Part shown: one piece after another, positions 48,301 to 60,051 of the stretch | Numbering within the stretch: position 1 is the first letter of the stretch | How the letters are laid out: the number at the start of each line of letters is the position of its first letter | DNA from: Lasiosphaeria ovina | Taxonomy: Eukaryota; Ascomycota; Sordariomycetes; Sordariales; Lasiosphaeriaceae | Assembly: GCA_033439765.1 (NCBI GenBank) | Contig: JAULSN010000004.1 | Location: 2,614,001-2,678,000, forward strand | Direction: 5' to 3' | Length of the DNA: 64,000 nucleotides | Position numbers and translations under genes: made by a program | The notes under the pieces: model-generated | Told to the model about the DNA's origin: nothing | The model's input: only the letters and a program-made list of their open reading frames with translations | Databases searched by the model: none

Positions 48301-51300
48301 GAGGAGCCAGTGTCCCGCGCTTCAGAGCCCGCTTCAGAGCCCGCTTCAGAGCCTATCGTTGAATCTGCAGTTGCTGTTGAGGAACCAGCCTCTAGCCCAA
48401 CCTCAGAGCCAACAGAGGTGCCTTTGACTAAGACTGAAGAGCCGGTTTCTGAACCGATCTCAGAGCCAATTCCAGAGCCTGCAATCGAACCCGCAGTTGC
48501 CGTCGAGGAGCCAGCCCCTGAGCCATCTTCCGAACCAGCAGAGGTGCCAGTGGCCCTAACTAGTGACTCGGTTTCAGAGCCAGCGATCGAGCCCGCGGCT
48601 CTCGTGGAAGAAGTGTCTGCAGTTAAAGACCTTTCTCCAGAACCCGCTACCGAGGTAACTGCTATTGAAGAGCCAATTGCTGAGCAACTTGCCACCGAGC
48701 CAGCTGCAGTTGTGGAGGAACCTGTCCCTGAGGCAACGCCTCAATCTGAACCATCTCCGGATGTTGCAGAGCCGCAGGTTTCGATTGAAGAACCAGTTTC
48801 CGAGTCAACTCCTGAGGTAGACATTGAGACTGTTGTTAAGGAATCTGCCGTTGTCGAAGATTCAACAGCTGAGCCGATCGAAGAGGCTGCTGTAGAGGTT
48901 TCTGAGGTGGCTCCTACTATTGAAGAGTCGGGAATTGCTACCGAAGACCCTGCTACCGATTCCATCTCTAAAGCCGTCGACTCTCCTGCCGCCCTCGAAG
49001 AGTCGGAAGCTATTGTTGAGCCAATTTCTGTTGACGAGTCACTCGCCGATAATTCTACTGAGCAAACGACTGCTCTTGAGGAGTCGGTTATCGAGGAGCA
49101 TGCTCCTGTAGAGCAGATTGACACTGTCCATGAGCCTGTCCTCGAAAAGCCCACCAGTAATGAGCAGGTTTTTGGGGAGAGCTCTTTGGACGAACCGCCG
49201 GAAACAGCACTCGATGACCCCGTTGTTGAGATTCCTTCCGTCGTTGACGATGTCGAGCATTTCGGAGGCGAAGCTGACCTGCGCAACAGTGAGGAATCGT
49301 CTGAGTCACTGGGTGCCAAAGCTGAGGTTGAGCAAAACCCGCCGACTGAAGCCCACCCCGTTGTCGAATCGCTTGAAACCGTAGCCGATTCCAAGGTCCT
49401 TCCCCTCGAATCCACCGCCCATAACATCGAGTCGTCTTCGCAGCCACCCGAGGCGGAGGCGATACCAGCTGCGCTTGACAACGATAGTGTCGAATCGGTA
49501 AATGTGTCGTATATCGTCGGAGGCACTACCCTAGCCATTGGAGGCTTGGCCCTCGCAGCTGCAACAATTCGAAAAGGTGCGACAGAAGAGCCAGACCACG
49601 CTTCTGAAGACCCGATTGCTCTGCGCGAACTTGCTATCAAGGAGAAACACAAGAGCCCAGAGACTCTAGACGAAGCCGCTTCTGGTGTTATCCCAGCAAA
49701 TGAAACAACCGACAAGGCTGGTGAGTCAGTGATTGTCGAACCGACAATTTCCAAAGTCGAAAGTCCCGAACCCATCGAGCTTGCGCTTTCTCCCGAAACA
49801 ACGCTCGCCAAGGAACTTGTTGAGACTCAAGCGGCGCCTGCAGTTGGCGTGGTTGATACCGACCTTCCCCAGGCTGCAGCGCAAGAAACCCCAGTAGACG
49901 AACTCTCGGCCGATTCATCTTCGGAAGATTATGTCCTGGTTGAGTCGGAGCCTCTTTCAGCCCCGGAGCCAGCGCTGCCAGAAACCGCATTGGCCGACGA
50001 GCCGGTCCTTGTTGATGAATCAACTATTTCCCTCGAGCCCAGGCAATCTCCCAAGGAGCCATCCGTTGAGGAAGAGAAACTAGCTCCTGAAGATGCTCAC
50101 ATTCAGGAATCCGCCGAAAAAGATCGCGTTTTGGCAGAGGAGCCGGTGTTGATCAATTCTACCTCTCGTCTTAAAGCGGCGGAGCCCTCCAGCAAAGAAC
50201 CAGCTGGAGGACAGGAGCCACAAGAAGCAATCCTGAGCGATGGGCAGGGAGACCTGGCTGAGAGCGAGGTCCTCGTCGAAGCGCCTACGAAGGAATTTCC
50301 TGCCGCGGACCATATCGAAGAAGTTACCACTACCGATAAACCGTCGGATATGGTGGTTCTCGGCAAGTCACTCGAATCAGTCTCCGAGGTTGATACAGCC
50401 GGGGCTATCGAGGAAAAGGCTGAGCAGTCTTCCGAGGCTGCCATTGTCGCTCCCGAAGCGGAATCGGAAACTGCCGCCATCAGCGACACGCCAGCAGACG
50501 TCTCAGCTGTGCCAGAACCAGCACCAGAGGATGATACAAAGAGGGACTCTCTTGTTGGCGAGACTCTAGACACTGAGCTACCCAGCACAGAGCCCGAGTC
50601 TCTGCCGGAAGCACAGCCTGACACGAAGCACAGCCTGCCCGAGGAAGTGCTTGCCCCAGCGGTAGAGTCACTCCCGGTGGCCGAGGAGCTTGTGGCTGAG
50701 GCCTCAAGCCTTGACACGACCGCTCCAGAGATTTCTGCACCCGAGGAACCCGCAGCTGAGGTGCCCAATGAGGTTGAAGAAACCATTGTTGGTGATGAAG
50801 AAAAGACAACTAGCCTGGCTAGACGGCACCGTGCTGCAGTCCCTGTTGACAGCGAGGTCCCGTCGCCTCTTGTCGCCCCCGCTCTTGACAAAGTCTCAGC
50901 CCAGAAGGATGATTCCCTTGGCGAGACTGTCGCGGAATCAACCCCTTCACTACCCGTTGAAGAGTTTGGTAGCAGAGACATCGCTGTTGAGGCGCCCACT
51001 CCTGAGGAGAAGGACCTTGAACAACTAGCCTCTAGGGAGTTATCTCAAGCTAGAGACGTGGGCGAGTCACACGGAAAGGACATCGCTATTGCCGCGGGCG
51101 TTGCAGGCGTTCTGGGTATGGCCGCTGTCGCGACGGGTGTGCACACACACCTGTCGTCAGACAAGAAGTCCGACATCGCCAACACCGTCGAGGCCCTTGA
51201 GGAGTATGCTACCAAGTATTCGGTTCCCGAACTTGTGGGGACGGAGATTGCATCTACGTCATCCCTTCCCATATTGAAGGCCTCTCAACGCGTCGTAGAC

Positions 51301-53019
51301 AAGCGATCCATCTCGCCTGAACCAGCGCCGCTCTCCGAATCCTTCCACGTAGTGGAGAGGGAACCACCAGCTGGAGAAGAAGCTGCGAGCATGAAAAAAG
51401 AAAAAGAAGCTTCTTTCCAGGATGGTGAGGATTCCGTTATCCGGTCTGTGGCTCGCGAAGGAACGACTGACGACTCTATCCCTGTGCCAAGGCTATCTTC
51501 ACCTTCCCAACTTAGCATCCCGGGGGGACTCAGTACTGATTTCCGTGTTGCCACACCTGCTCTCATTCTCCCTGACCTTGACGATCCTGTGGCTAAGCAG
51601 CTAAGCCGCGTCCGCAGCCTGCGCCGGCAGCGAAGGAACACCATCAGGCAGGCAGAGGAGATGGTCGCCGCGGCCGTGGTAATATATGCCACAGCGGAAG
51701 TTCTAAGCCCGCCCGGAAGTCCGAAACTCGCCAGTTCAAACGCCGACGTCCCTGTCCCGGTTGAAATGCATTCTGACGTGGGATGGAAGGGGAAGGGGAA
51801 GGATGTCGAGACGCCTGTTCTGCCCCTTCAAGACTCGTTAGTATCTGTCGAAGATGCCGAGGAAGAGAGGGGTAGAACAAGGTCGAGAGACATTGGAGCA
51901 GTGCAAGAAGGCGAACTTCTTAATCCTGTTGCTGACATCTCAGTAGACGACAAAGCCAAGACTAAAGACTCACCCTCAGCGGCCCCCAAGGTCGATGATA
52001 TCAAGGAGGCCCCGAGCTCACCGAAGCGCAGCAGCCACCATTCTTCGCGTCATCGCTCGCATCGCGACAGCCGGGACGGCCGCGAAGGCAGCAAGGAGAG
52101 CTCACGGCGCTCGCATCGTCACCGATCTGACAGCCATACATCAGCTCGCTCGCTTGGCGCCGAGGGTGGCTCATCCGAGCCACGCACTCCCCAGAGACAA
52201 GACAGTGGCCTCTCCGAGCCCACAAGCTCACGCTCTAGGAGACGCCGCACCCCCGAGGAGCAGGCGGCTCACGACAAGCGCAAGGAGGAGCGCCGGGCTC
52301 GCGAACGCGAACTGGAGAAGGCTGACGCTCTTAAAGATGCCTCGCCCACCAAGACGCCCCCCAAGGCGGGCTCTGGCTCGCGTGACCGGGAGCGCGAGCG
52401 CGAACATGAGCGTTCTCGTCGCCATAGCCGGACAAGCGTTGAGCCCAAGTCGTCGTCCACCAAGGAGTCATCGCCAGCGGCCAGCAAGAAGTTCTTTGAT
52501 ATCAAGAACGGCGAGAGCGTTATCGAGCCCAACTTCGCCGCTTCCAAAGAGGTTCCTTCGCCACCCTCAGCGTCCAAAGCAGCACCGGCGCCGGAGCTCA
52601 AGCGATCCAACACGTCGAAGCTCCGTAGGTCTGAGGACCGCAGTTCGCGACTCCAGCGGGAGCGTGACGAAATTGCGGCAAAAGCCAAGGAGCACCGGGC
52701 CAAGGAGTCGGTGTCCTCGGTATCCAAGACCAAGGAGTCTCGGTCTTCATTCGCCAACACCAAAGAGTCCCGGTCGTCGGTCGCCAATACAAAGGAGTCT
52801 CGGTCGTCAGTTGCCAACACGAAGGAATCAGCCACTTCTGTAGGCGGTACAACGACAGCCACCACTACCGCAGGCGCTTCGTCATCTGGCGGTGGCGATC
52901 TAGACTCTCAAGCGCGTCGTTCCAAGCGCCAAGAGCGCCGTCGGGAGGCCAGAGAGAAGGATGACAAGGAGAAGAAGGGTGGGCTGAGAGCCGCTCTCAA
53001 GCGTTTCTTCACCACGTGA
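39315..53019 (+). CDS. Giant (about 4,511 aa) Glu/Pro/Ala/Val-rich repeat protein of unknown function
   Basis: Exon 1 (39315-39392, MEDNKSAPQVLSVEIPSD...) and exon 2 (39491-39572, acidic, DDEDVDLDDD) precede one uninterrupted 13.4-kb exon (39644-53019). An alternative acceptor at 39455 would add 12 residues. Residues about 124-207 are Lys-rich (KAKKSKKAAKKAGKAAK). The middle is an acidic, disordered-looking mass of EEPA/VEEP/SEPA repeats. Three short hydrophobic Gly/Ala-rich segments occur: IVGGTTLAIGGLALAAATI (about 3339-3363), IAIAAGVAGVLGMAAVATGV (about 3866-3890) and VAAAVVIYATAEVL (about 4059-4073). The last 330 residues are Arg/Ser-rich, with FFDIKNGES and a 10-residue repeat, ending GGLRAALKRFFTT. 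I do not recognise a named family. Size and composition invite comparison with large scaffolds such as leashin/Lah or septal-pore proteins, but no shared motif was shown. Confidence 0.85.
45480..46680 (+). repeat. Pentapeptide (VEEP-type) repeat block in the giant protein
   Basis: About 1.2 kb of near-15-bp units (GTCGAGGAGCCCGCT-like) encode runs such as AIEEPVAIEEPVAVEEPTA. Codon use is unusually uniform here (GAGGAGCCC, GCTATCGAG, GCTGTCGAG) compared with the older, more diverged repeats on either side. This suggests recent unit expansion. Confidence 0.85.
47840..48640 (+). repeat. SEP-type longer repeat block in the giant protein
   Basis: A second repeat class of about 25-35 residues recurs, built on SEPTEVPVA, EEPVSEPA and IEPAVAVEEPA. 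Units vary in length and are imperfect. Short direct duplications such as the triple ASEPASEPASEP occur near 48325-48350. Confidence 0.8.
52729..52842 (+). repeat. 30-bp tandem repeat (TKESRSSVAN) near the giant protein's C terminus
   Basis: Three full 30-bp units (52729-52758, 52759-52788, 52789-52818) and a partial fourth encode TKESRSSFAN/TKESRSSVAN. Confidence 0.9.
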
Positions 53020-55467
53020 GGCTGGAAAAGGGGGGCGATGGAGGATGCAGGGAGGGTTATGAAGTCATGACAGTGTGATTGGTTGCGGTTTCATTCCTCT
53101 GACAACAAATTACTCTTATTGTTCTGATGACTACTAGCAACGACGTGGTTTTGACAGACGGTTGTGTCTGGGGATATGCGATGAGTTTGTTCGCTTCTTT
53201 GTGCCAGGGCAAGAGGGTTGTCCATGGTGGCTTGTAGGCTGGGTTTATGATGGATTTGCGTCGTTTTTCATTATGATGAGCACACGCACGCTTTGTAGTT
53301 TGATTTTTGGTCATGCTGGAAGACAAATTGAGTCCGTTTGATCTTTTACTCTTTGACATAGATTGCCTTGAGCTGATGAATGAATACTTGTAAGTTGTCG
53401 GGTTCCTTCATCCCTGCTGTGATCTTTGGTGACGGACCAGTTACATCAGATCTCTTCTCTGAAAGGAGAAGGTGGGGCCTGACCTGTATTACCCCTAACC
53501 CGCAAGACAAGTTTCGCTTGACACTTCTTTCAAGTTGCTTTGCATGCAGCATCCGTAGACTGCCTGTATCCAGTCTTGGTTTAATTGTTGGTACGGTGCT
53601 CCTATCTCATTTCCCTTTTCACATTGTCTCTCCTATATCATCTCATTGTCCACCTCAGTTACAAGGTCCTACAAAGGCGGAAACCGGAATGGGTTTTTTT
53701 TTAGCGAGGTTGTCCCAAAAGCCCAGAGTTGTTAATCAAGACATACAGAATCCAGGCTAAGGAGGAGGTGCACAAAGCAAAGAACCTACTGTGGTAGCTA
53801 TCCGGTAGCTATCAATATGAGAACCCGACATGATGGATGGTAGCGTACAGGAGAATATCTTGACACCCAGAAGGTACTCTGCTTAAAACTCGTGCCTCCA
53901 ACTTTGGCACTGTCGCGCATGATTGGCCTGGGTTGAACCCCGAGAAACGAACGGCCGGGGTCTGATTGTGTCATCGATTTGGAAGGAACAAGTTTCCATG
54001 GCCCAAGCTTCACAAGCTTCATTTATGCAATCTGCACTCGTCCATTCCCGCTCGGAACCGTGGGAGGTTTGGTTGGTCGAGAAATAGCTACAACAAGCCA
54101 AAATCCCGAACACCATATAGGCATTACCTAGTTTTTTGGCAGACTGCCATTTTGGAATCTACCTAGGCTGTCCCGGCGTGTGGGGTGCACGCAAACAGAA
54201 CGGGAAAAGAACGCGACAAGCTACGGGCTGATTGGCTATCACATGTCATATCTGTTGATGGATGGGCGAAGTTGGTCCCTGGGCGGGCACACCCTTATTC
54301 ATCGGTTCAGCGTAGTGTATGTACGAATCCCGCACATCCGGCGGGAGCTTTCCACGCATGCCTTAACCAATGTGCGCTATAGGTACTCGGTAGAGCCTGC
54401 GCACGCGACGAGACGGTAGACCGCGGCGGGTTGATGATGTAGCTCGTTGCTCACCACCACCCCCTCCGACATGAAACAGCGCGTCAGTTCCTATCGCGGG
54501 CATCCTATCCATCAGCATCCGGTTCTATGCACCGGTATGAACAGCCCAACGGTTCGCCGGTGCAAGCCAAAGCCCCATCGAGATCGGATGCTGCCGATGA
54601 CGAGCTGCAGCCAAATCGGAACACGTGAAGATTACCTACACTAAGCGACCACATCAGGTACGGTCCACTGTATTCGTACCTTGCTTACCGCCTGTCCAGC
54701 AGAGCAGCAACTCAGCACCTCTGCCCGCCCGCCACACTAAATCCCAGCAAGCCTAGCTGCCGACGCACCCAAATTTTTGGTCTGGGCCGAGAAAAATACC
54801 CGCCAGGGCTACAATATCGCTTTTTGGGACACGGTGGACAGACAAGCCAAAAGCTAGAAACAACACGCTCAACAACCTTCCTGGCCTTCTTCCTCGGCCC
54901 AGGAAACCCCCAGACGCAGAGTGACGATTGCACTCTCTGATCTGCCATCGAGCCTCATGGACTGGGATCCCATGCCTCAGAGCTTTGACAGTTGACTTGT
55001 CGGATCAGGATCAGTGCCTAATAACTGAGCAGCAGAGACGAACCGTCATCTCGACGCACTCGTCCTTACCGACCGCTCTCTCTACCCTACCAGCTCTGCC
55101 TAGGCCTAGGTTGCTCTGCTCGCCCTCAGCCCACCGCCGCCCGACCGATTCTGCACGCCGCCCGCGGCCGTTGCCATTACTTGCGAGGCCGTCCGATTTC
55201 TCGAGTGTCTCACGCCAAGGGTCAAAACGAGAAAGGCGATCGGCTCCCCCGCGACCCTCCCCTGCCTGAACACAAAAGCGGCTGCGCTGCCTGCCGACCC
55301 GGGCGCCGCCTCGCTCGTCACCCCCCCGCCGGCGAGACTAACGTCGACTCACGACGAGCATCACCACCAGACTCGCACTCTCGGTCGGTATACATAACCT
55401 CCCTACCTACCACGCACTACACACTCGCTGCTCGGCGCGGCAGCGGGCGAGACCATCCCCCGCCATC
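53020..55467. other. 2.4-kb intergenic region between the giant gene and Ice2
   Basis: Contains the giant gene 3' UTR and a long Ice2 leader or promoter, C/T-rich at 55030-55460. No protein gene is supported. A 126-codon frame at 53380-53760 has no domain. Confidence 0.45.
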
Positions 55468-56860
55468 ATGTGGTGGATCATAAACGCCTGGGCCAGTGCT
55501 ATCTTCCTCTTGAGCATCGTACTTTCGGTCCCCATTGCCTTCGACGTCGGCGGGCGCGATGCCGGCCTGGCCTACTCGCTGTCGCTCTTCCTCTTCTACG
55601 TCTTCTACAGCGCCACGAAGCTACTAACGCCTGAAAAGTCGCGCGTGCGCTGGTTCTTCACCACTCTTATCGGCTGGTCGCAATGGATCGTCCTTCCCGC
55701 CCTGCTCATCTGGTCGCTGAACCGCTTCTCCGTCGACGCCGGTAGCACGGGCTGGGTGTCGCGCAACTTCTCCCAGATCGCCACTCGCCATCGCCCCAGC
55801 AGCTGGCGCGAATGGTTCTTTGGCGAGGAGGGCTTCCTCGAGACGGTCGCCCTCGGCGGCTGGGACAATACACTGAGCTACTCGAGCCCCGTCTTCCAGC
55901 TGCTCGAGGGCTTCTGCAGCCTGCTGGTCATCCAGGCCGCTGGACAAATCACAAGATGGCTCGTCAACCGTGGTCGGAGTGACACCTGGGTGGTACGTGC
56001 TTGGAGGCCTTTTCTGCTGCGTCTGCTTGTCCCCTGTGACCTTGCTAACTCGCGCGCCCACTTTCCAGATCATTCTCCTTGTCTTCTCCGGCTCCATTAT
56101 CTCGAGCGCCGTCTATTTCCTCTGGCGCGTGGCGCGCTTCCCACAAATTGGCAACCTCGATGCTACCCTTATCGGCGTCACTATGACCTCCGCCGTCTTC
56201 CTCTGCGCTTTTGGCATTGGTAGCGGACGCGGCAACCCCGTCGAGTCCTCTTTGCTTTTTGCCTACATTGTCCTCTGCGTCTATCAGATATTCACCGACT
56301 ACCAACCCTCTGCCGAGGCCGCTGCGGCCGCCGAGCAGGCTGCCGCAATGCAGCCTGACTTTCCGCCGTTGCCCCCAATCATCATGGCCTCATACTCGAC
56401 CTTGCTGCACATACTTGGCACCCTTCCCTCGGCCGTACACTCGTCCGTCCAGTTCCTCTACGCCGCATTCCAGACCATCACGCCCAGCGTCATCATTTCA
56501 TTAACATACCGTATTATCGTGTTCTACTGCGCCACGCGCATCATCCCCGCCGTCAGGGAGTTGGGGGCACAAGCGATCATAGAAGAGCCCAGCTTGGAGG
56601 ACACGGACGGTGCCAACCGCCTGCTTGGGTTCCTCAGCTGGTTCTCGCCATCGATGTTGATTGCGGTATACACGAGCTTATTATTACAACACTTCACCGT
56701 CTCCAACGCCGGCGACGACGTGGGTTGGACACTGCGGGCAGGCGATGCCGGGGGGAGCACCTGGCGGTGGATCAACATCGCCGCGACCATGGGTCTATAC
56801 GCCGTGGAGCTGTATCTGGGCGGCGACGGAGACGGGGGTGCTCATTGGAAAACCGACTAA
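55468..56860 (+). CDS. ICE2: ICE2-family ER membrane protein
   Basis: Exons 55468-55992 and 56069-56860 join in phase 0 across a 76-bp intron to give 438 aa. It is a multi-pass protein beginning with a signal-anchor helix (WASAIFLLSIVLSVPIAFDV). Further membrane helices include LLVFSGSIISSAVYFLWRVA, IGVTMTSAVFLCAFGIGSG and AYIVLCVYQIF, and TDYQP follows. A polar Ala-rich loop precedes PPLPPIIMASYSTLL, and the final part has FLSWFSPSMLIAVYTSLLLQ and a last helix. This layout and the DYQP/PPLPP region fit Ice2. In yeast, Ice2 is an ER protein that affects cortical ER inheritance and the use of lipid-droplet stores for membrane growth. Confidence 0.88.
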
Positions 56861-58113
56861 GGATGAGCAACCACCCGCCCTGTTCCTCCACCCCCTGGTG
56901 TCATGTGAAACCAACTCGACTCCCCACCGATGCGGCACAGCGCCAGAGATAAATAAATCTCACTTTTTTAAACGACCCAACGAATGAAACACACGCGGAA
57001 TCCAACGGACGACACTGGCTACCGTTAGGTTGGCTCAGCATGCTAGCCTTGCGAGGCCACCAGAGGGGATTGATGGGAAAGCTATTGACACGTGATTATG
57101 TAGAATCGCGGAAGAGAGAGAGAGGAGGCACGATACCCCTTTTTATTTTATTTTTAATTCCCTTTTTCACGAGATAGCAAGCAACCTTGCATGCAACTGG
57201 TCTTGTCTTCCGCGAGCTGTTTGTAGTGGCTGTTCTTACGGGGCTGCATCCTTATCCATTCACCGGATACTACTAAGGAAGAAGAGGAAAGAGGCCACAG
57301 GCCCAATATCCTCCAATGCAAAAGAAGAAAAATTAAAGAGACAAAATCGGATGATAAACCCTTCTCTTTTTGCGACTGCGACTGCGACTGCGGCTGCGGC
57401 TGCGGCTGCGGCTGCGGCTGCGGCTGCTTGTTGTCTCTGGAGTCTGGACCAATAATTGGGATGACAGAGCTCTCCCCCACCCCCTTTTTTTCTTCTCTTC
57501 TTTCTGTTCGGCACGTACTTGACTCGGGGACAACGCACAACGAGAGAATGAAAGGGAATAGAGAAGACGCACTACTGTTACTACTACTACACAGCGACTG
57601 GCGTTATTGGACAAATGGATGCAAATTCAATTGGTGTGGGGGGTCAATGGGATGGCATAATTACTTTTTTTCTTTCTTCACTTCTCGAGTCACTTTTTTT
57701 TTTCGGTTATCATCATTTTTTTGTCTTTTGTCAGGTTAGTTACCTTGAGTTACCTTGCTACCTTAGGTAAATAGGTAGGTAAGAAAGTAAGTAAGTAGTG
57801 CTGCAACTACAGAAGAGTCTAAGGCACTCACTACCTCACCTACTTTTTTTGTGATTTGTTGTATTGTGACCATGACAACAATGCGCATAGGGGATGAGTT
57901 AAGGTCTCAGGGGTTGGCGAGACGATGTGATTACTTTGCTCCCCGCCTAGCTCGCCGCCGGAGAGTCTGTTACCTATATAAATATATATTATTTGGAGAT
58001 AGCAGTCGTCTGGTAAACACTGCGACTGTCCCTCGCCTGGTCAAAACGTTTGAAGAAGTTGCCCCTGTTTGAGCCGTCTGTCTGGCTGGCTAGCCCGCTG
58101 AAAGCAGATAGAT
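56861..58113. other. Intergenic between two convergent genes
   Basis: 1.25 kb between the Ice2 stop and the stop of the minus-strand orphan. Contains a 54-bp hexanucleotide repeat (57371-57424) and T-rich tracts. No gene is seen. Confidence 0.5.
57371..57424. repeat. Hexanucleotide repeat, (TGCGAC)3(TGCGGC)6
   Basis: Nine tandem six-base units, with a switch from TGCGAC to TGCGGC after the third copy. Confidence 0.9.
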
Positions 58114-59415
58114 TCACCAATAATTCTCTCCCGGCCCGCACTCGTCAAAGCCCCCCGCCGTGTCCGCCCGGCCCTGCTCTACCTCCTCGTCGCGAAAGCG
58201 GCGGAGCTCCTTGCGCATGGCAACGGCGGCGTTTCTCAGCCGGACCACGGCGCCGTAGAGGACGTCGTACGGCCGCGTCGCGTCGGCCACGGCCTGCAGG
58301 ATGCCGTCCGTGTCCCCGTCCTCTATCTGCGCTTCGAGCAACGCGCGGCGCTGTTTCTGCTGGTGCTGGTCGGCCGAGCTGCTGCTGCCGCGGCTGACAA
58401 TGTCGAGATACGCGCCCAGCTCGCTGTCGCTGACGCGCTCCTCGTCGGGCCCCGCGCCGCCGCCGACGAGCACGCACTTGATGGCCGCCAGCCGGCGGAT
58501 CGCGCCGTGCAGCTCGCGGCCGGCCTCGAAGCTGTAGTCCCACAGGTTGTACATCTTGTCGCTGGTGACTTCGAAGGTGTCATCGTCGTCCTGCGCCATG
58601 AGCCGCGCCACGTACGCCTTGAGCGTGCCGACCTCGCGCAGCGGCAGCAGCTGGGCCTTGCTCCTCGCGTCATCGTCCGCCCGCGCCTTCTTGCACCGCC
58701 ACGGCGTGACGACCACCACGCCGCCGCGCGCCGCGGCTGCCGTCGCCAAAAGGAACGCGTCCATCTTGGCCCACAGCCCGCGCTTCCGCCGCGCCTGCCG
58801 CAGCCGCGCTGCCTCCCGCGTCTGCGCGTACGCCCGCGCGTAGTCACCGCGGCGCGCGTTCTCGGGGAGCGTCTTGAGGAACGGGCTGCCGAACACGTCG
58901 ATGCCGATGGCGCCGGTGTTGATGGTAATCTCCTTGGCGCTGTTGTTGTTGTTGTTGCTGCCGAGCGACTCGATGAAGGCGGCCACGGCCGCGCCGTAGA
59001 ACAGGATGGTGCTGCCCGGGTGCTGCTGTGGCTCCGCGTTGCGGCCAAAAGCAAGGGGGCGACGGGCCGGCGTAATCACCCTGCTGCTGCCCAGCTGCGC
59101 CTCCATCTCTGCGAGGAAGTCGTTCTCGTCGGGGCAGGGCCGCTTCTTGGCCGGGACAACCACGGCGGGAGCTGGCGGCGGGGAGGGCGAAGGTCCGGCA
59201 GCAGTGACTGGCGACGACGAACCGTCCTCGGTGACGCTCGGGGTCGGGAGAATGCCGTCGTCGCTGTCGTCGCGGTCGTCTTCGTCGTCATATCCCGTGC
59301 ACAGATATTTCTTCGGCTCTTCGACGCCGGCGTTGTAGAAGGGAGAAGCACTGGGACTTTGCTCCATTTTGGGTTTCTTGGCCCGGAAGCCCGGGTTGTC
59401 ACCCGTGGACGCCAT
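58114..59415 (-). CDS. Single-exon hypothetical protein
   Basis: One open frame from the ATG at 59415 gives 433 aa. I do not recognise a family. The N-terminal 110 residues are disordered and acidic or Pro/Ser-rich, with a possible basic cluster (FRAKKPKM). The middle has an ordered-looking block (STILFYGAAVAAFIESLGSN, a poly-Asn run, ITINTGAIGIDVFGSPFLKT). A basic helical region follows (REAARLRQARRKRGLWAKMD), then VVVVTPWRCKKARADDDARS and a helix-rich C-terminal part (MYNLWDYSFEAGRELHGAIR). The minus frame is compact and highly GC-rich. Long overlapping frames on both strands (for example 58363-59493 plus) arise from that composition. No membrane segment is seen. Confidence 0.6.
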   Translation of the reverse strand: MASTGDNPGFRAKKPKMEQSPSASPFYNAGVEEPKKYLCTGYDDEDDRDDSDDGILPTPSVTEDGSSSPVTAAGPSPSPPPAPAVVVPAKKRPCPDENDFLAEMEAQLGSSRVITPARRPLAFGRNAEPQQHPGSTILFYGAAVAAFIESLGSNNNNNSAKEITINTGAIGIDVFGSPFLKTLPENARRGDYARAYAQTREAARLRQARRKRGLWAKMDAFLLATAAAARGGVVVVTPWRCKKARADDDARSKAQLLPLREVGTLKAYVARLMAQDDDDTFEVTSDKMYNLWDYSFEAGRELHGAIRRLAAIKCVLVGGGAGPDEERVSDSELGAYLDIVSRGSSSSADQHQQKQRRALLEAQIEDGDTDGILQAVADATRPYDVLYGAVVRLRNAAVAMRKELRRFRDEEVEQGRADTAGGFDECGPGENYW

Positions 59416-60051
59416 GATTTAATGCCTGGAATCTGTCCGTTCAATGTCAGCGCCGACTTTCAGGGAGGGAGCAGGGACGGGATGGACAGGTAGTGATGCA
59501 CTTACTGAGATCTAGATCCCGGTGCAGAGGCCGTGCTAGTAGCCGAAGGATGGCCGGGGCGGTATAGTGAAGGAGGAGTGGGACGATATGCTTAATCCTA
59601 TTCCAGACAAGGTTATTGGAAAGGCTTGGTTAGGGTTTGCTCAAACGTTAAACAAAAATTGTGGAAAGGTTAAAGGGGGAGGAAAACTAGAGGGAGAAGA
59701 CGAGCCGAGGCGAGAATAAATAGTTTGACGAGGGGGTTGTGAGAGAGAAGACAATAAGACAGGAGAACAATAGTAAAAGAAGAATACAATAGGACAGAAC
59801 ATGCATACCGTACGGGAAAGTGACAATAGGAGAGATCAATAGCGAGAGGGCGAGATGAGACGAAAATATGATGGGATGAAATGGGCAAGATGTGAACAAC
59901 TTTCCGTCGTAGAGCTTCAAAACCAAAGTCCAACTCAGGCCAGAGACAGACACATGGTATCGATATCATTGAGCAAACATCCGGCGCCAAACCCACAGCT
60001 ACACTATCGCTACACACTCTCTCGCTCGTCATCACCCCCAACCAGTCACTC
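59416..60051. other. Intergenic between the orphan and the golgin gene
   Basis: 636 bp containing the orphan promoter and the golgin 3' UTR. No gene is supported. Confidence 0.5.

Noticed and set aside
58363..59493. 376-codon plus-strand frame
   Set aside because: It overlaps the minus-strand orphan. Its Ala/Arg/Val/Leu-rich composition is typical of antisense shadows of GC-rich coding DNA. The minus frame has more balanced composition and an ATG start.
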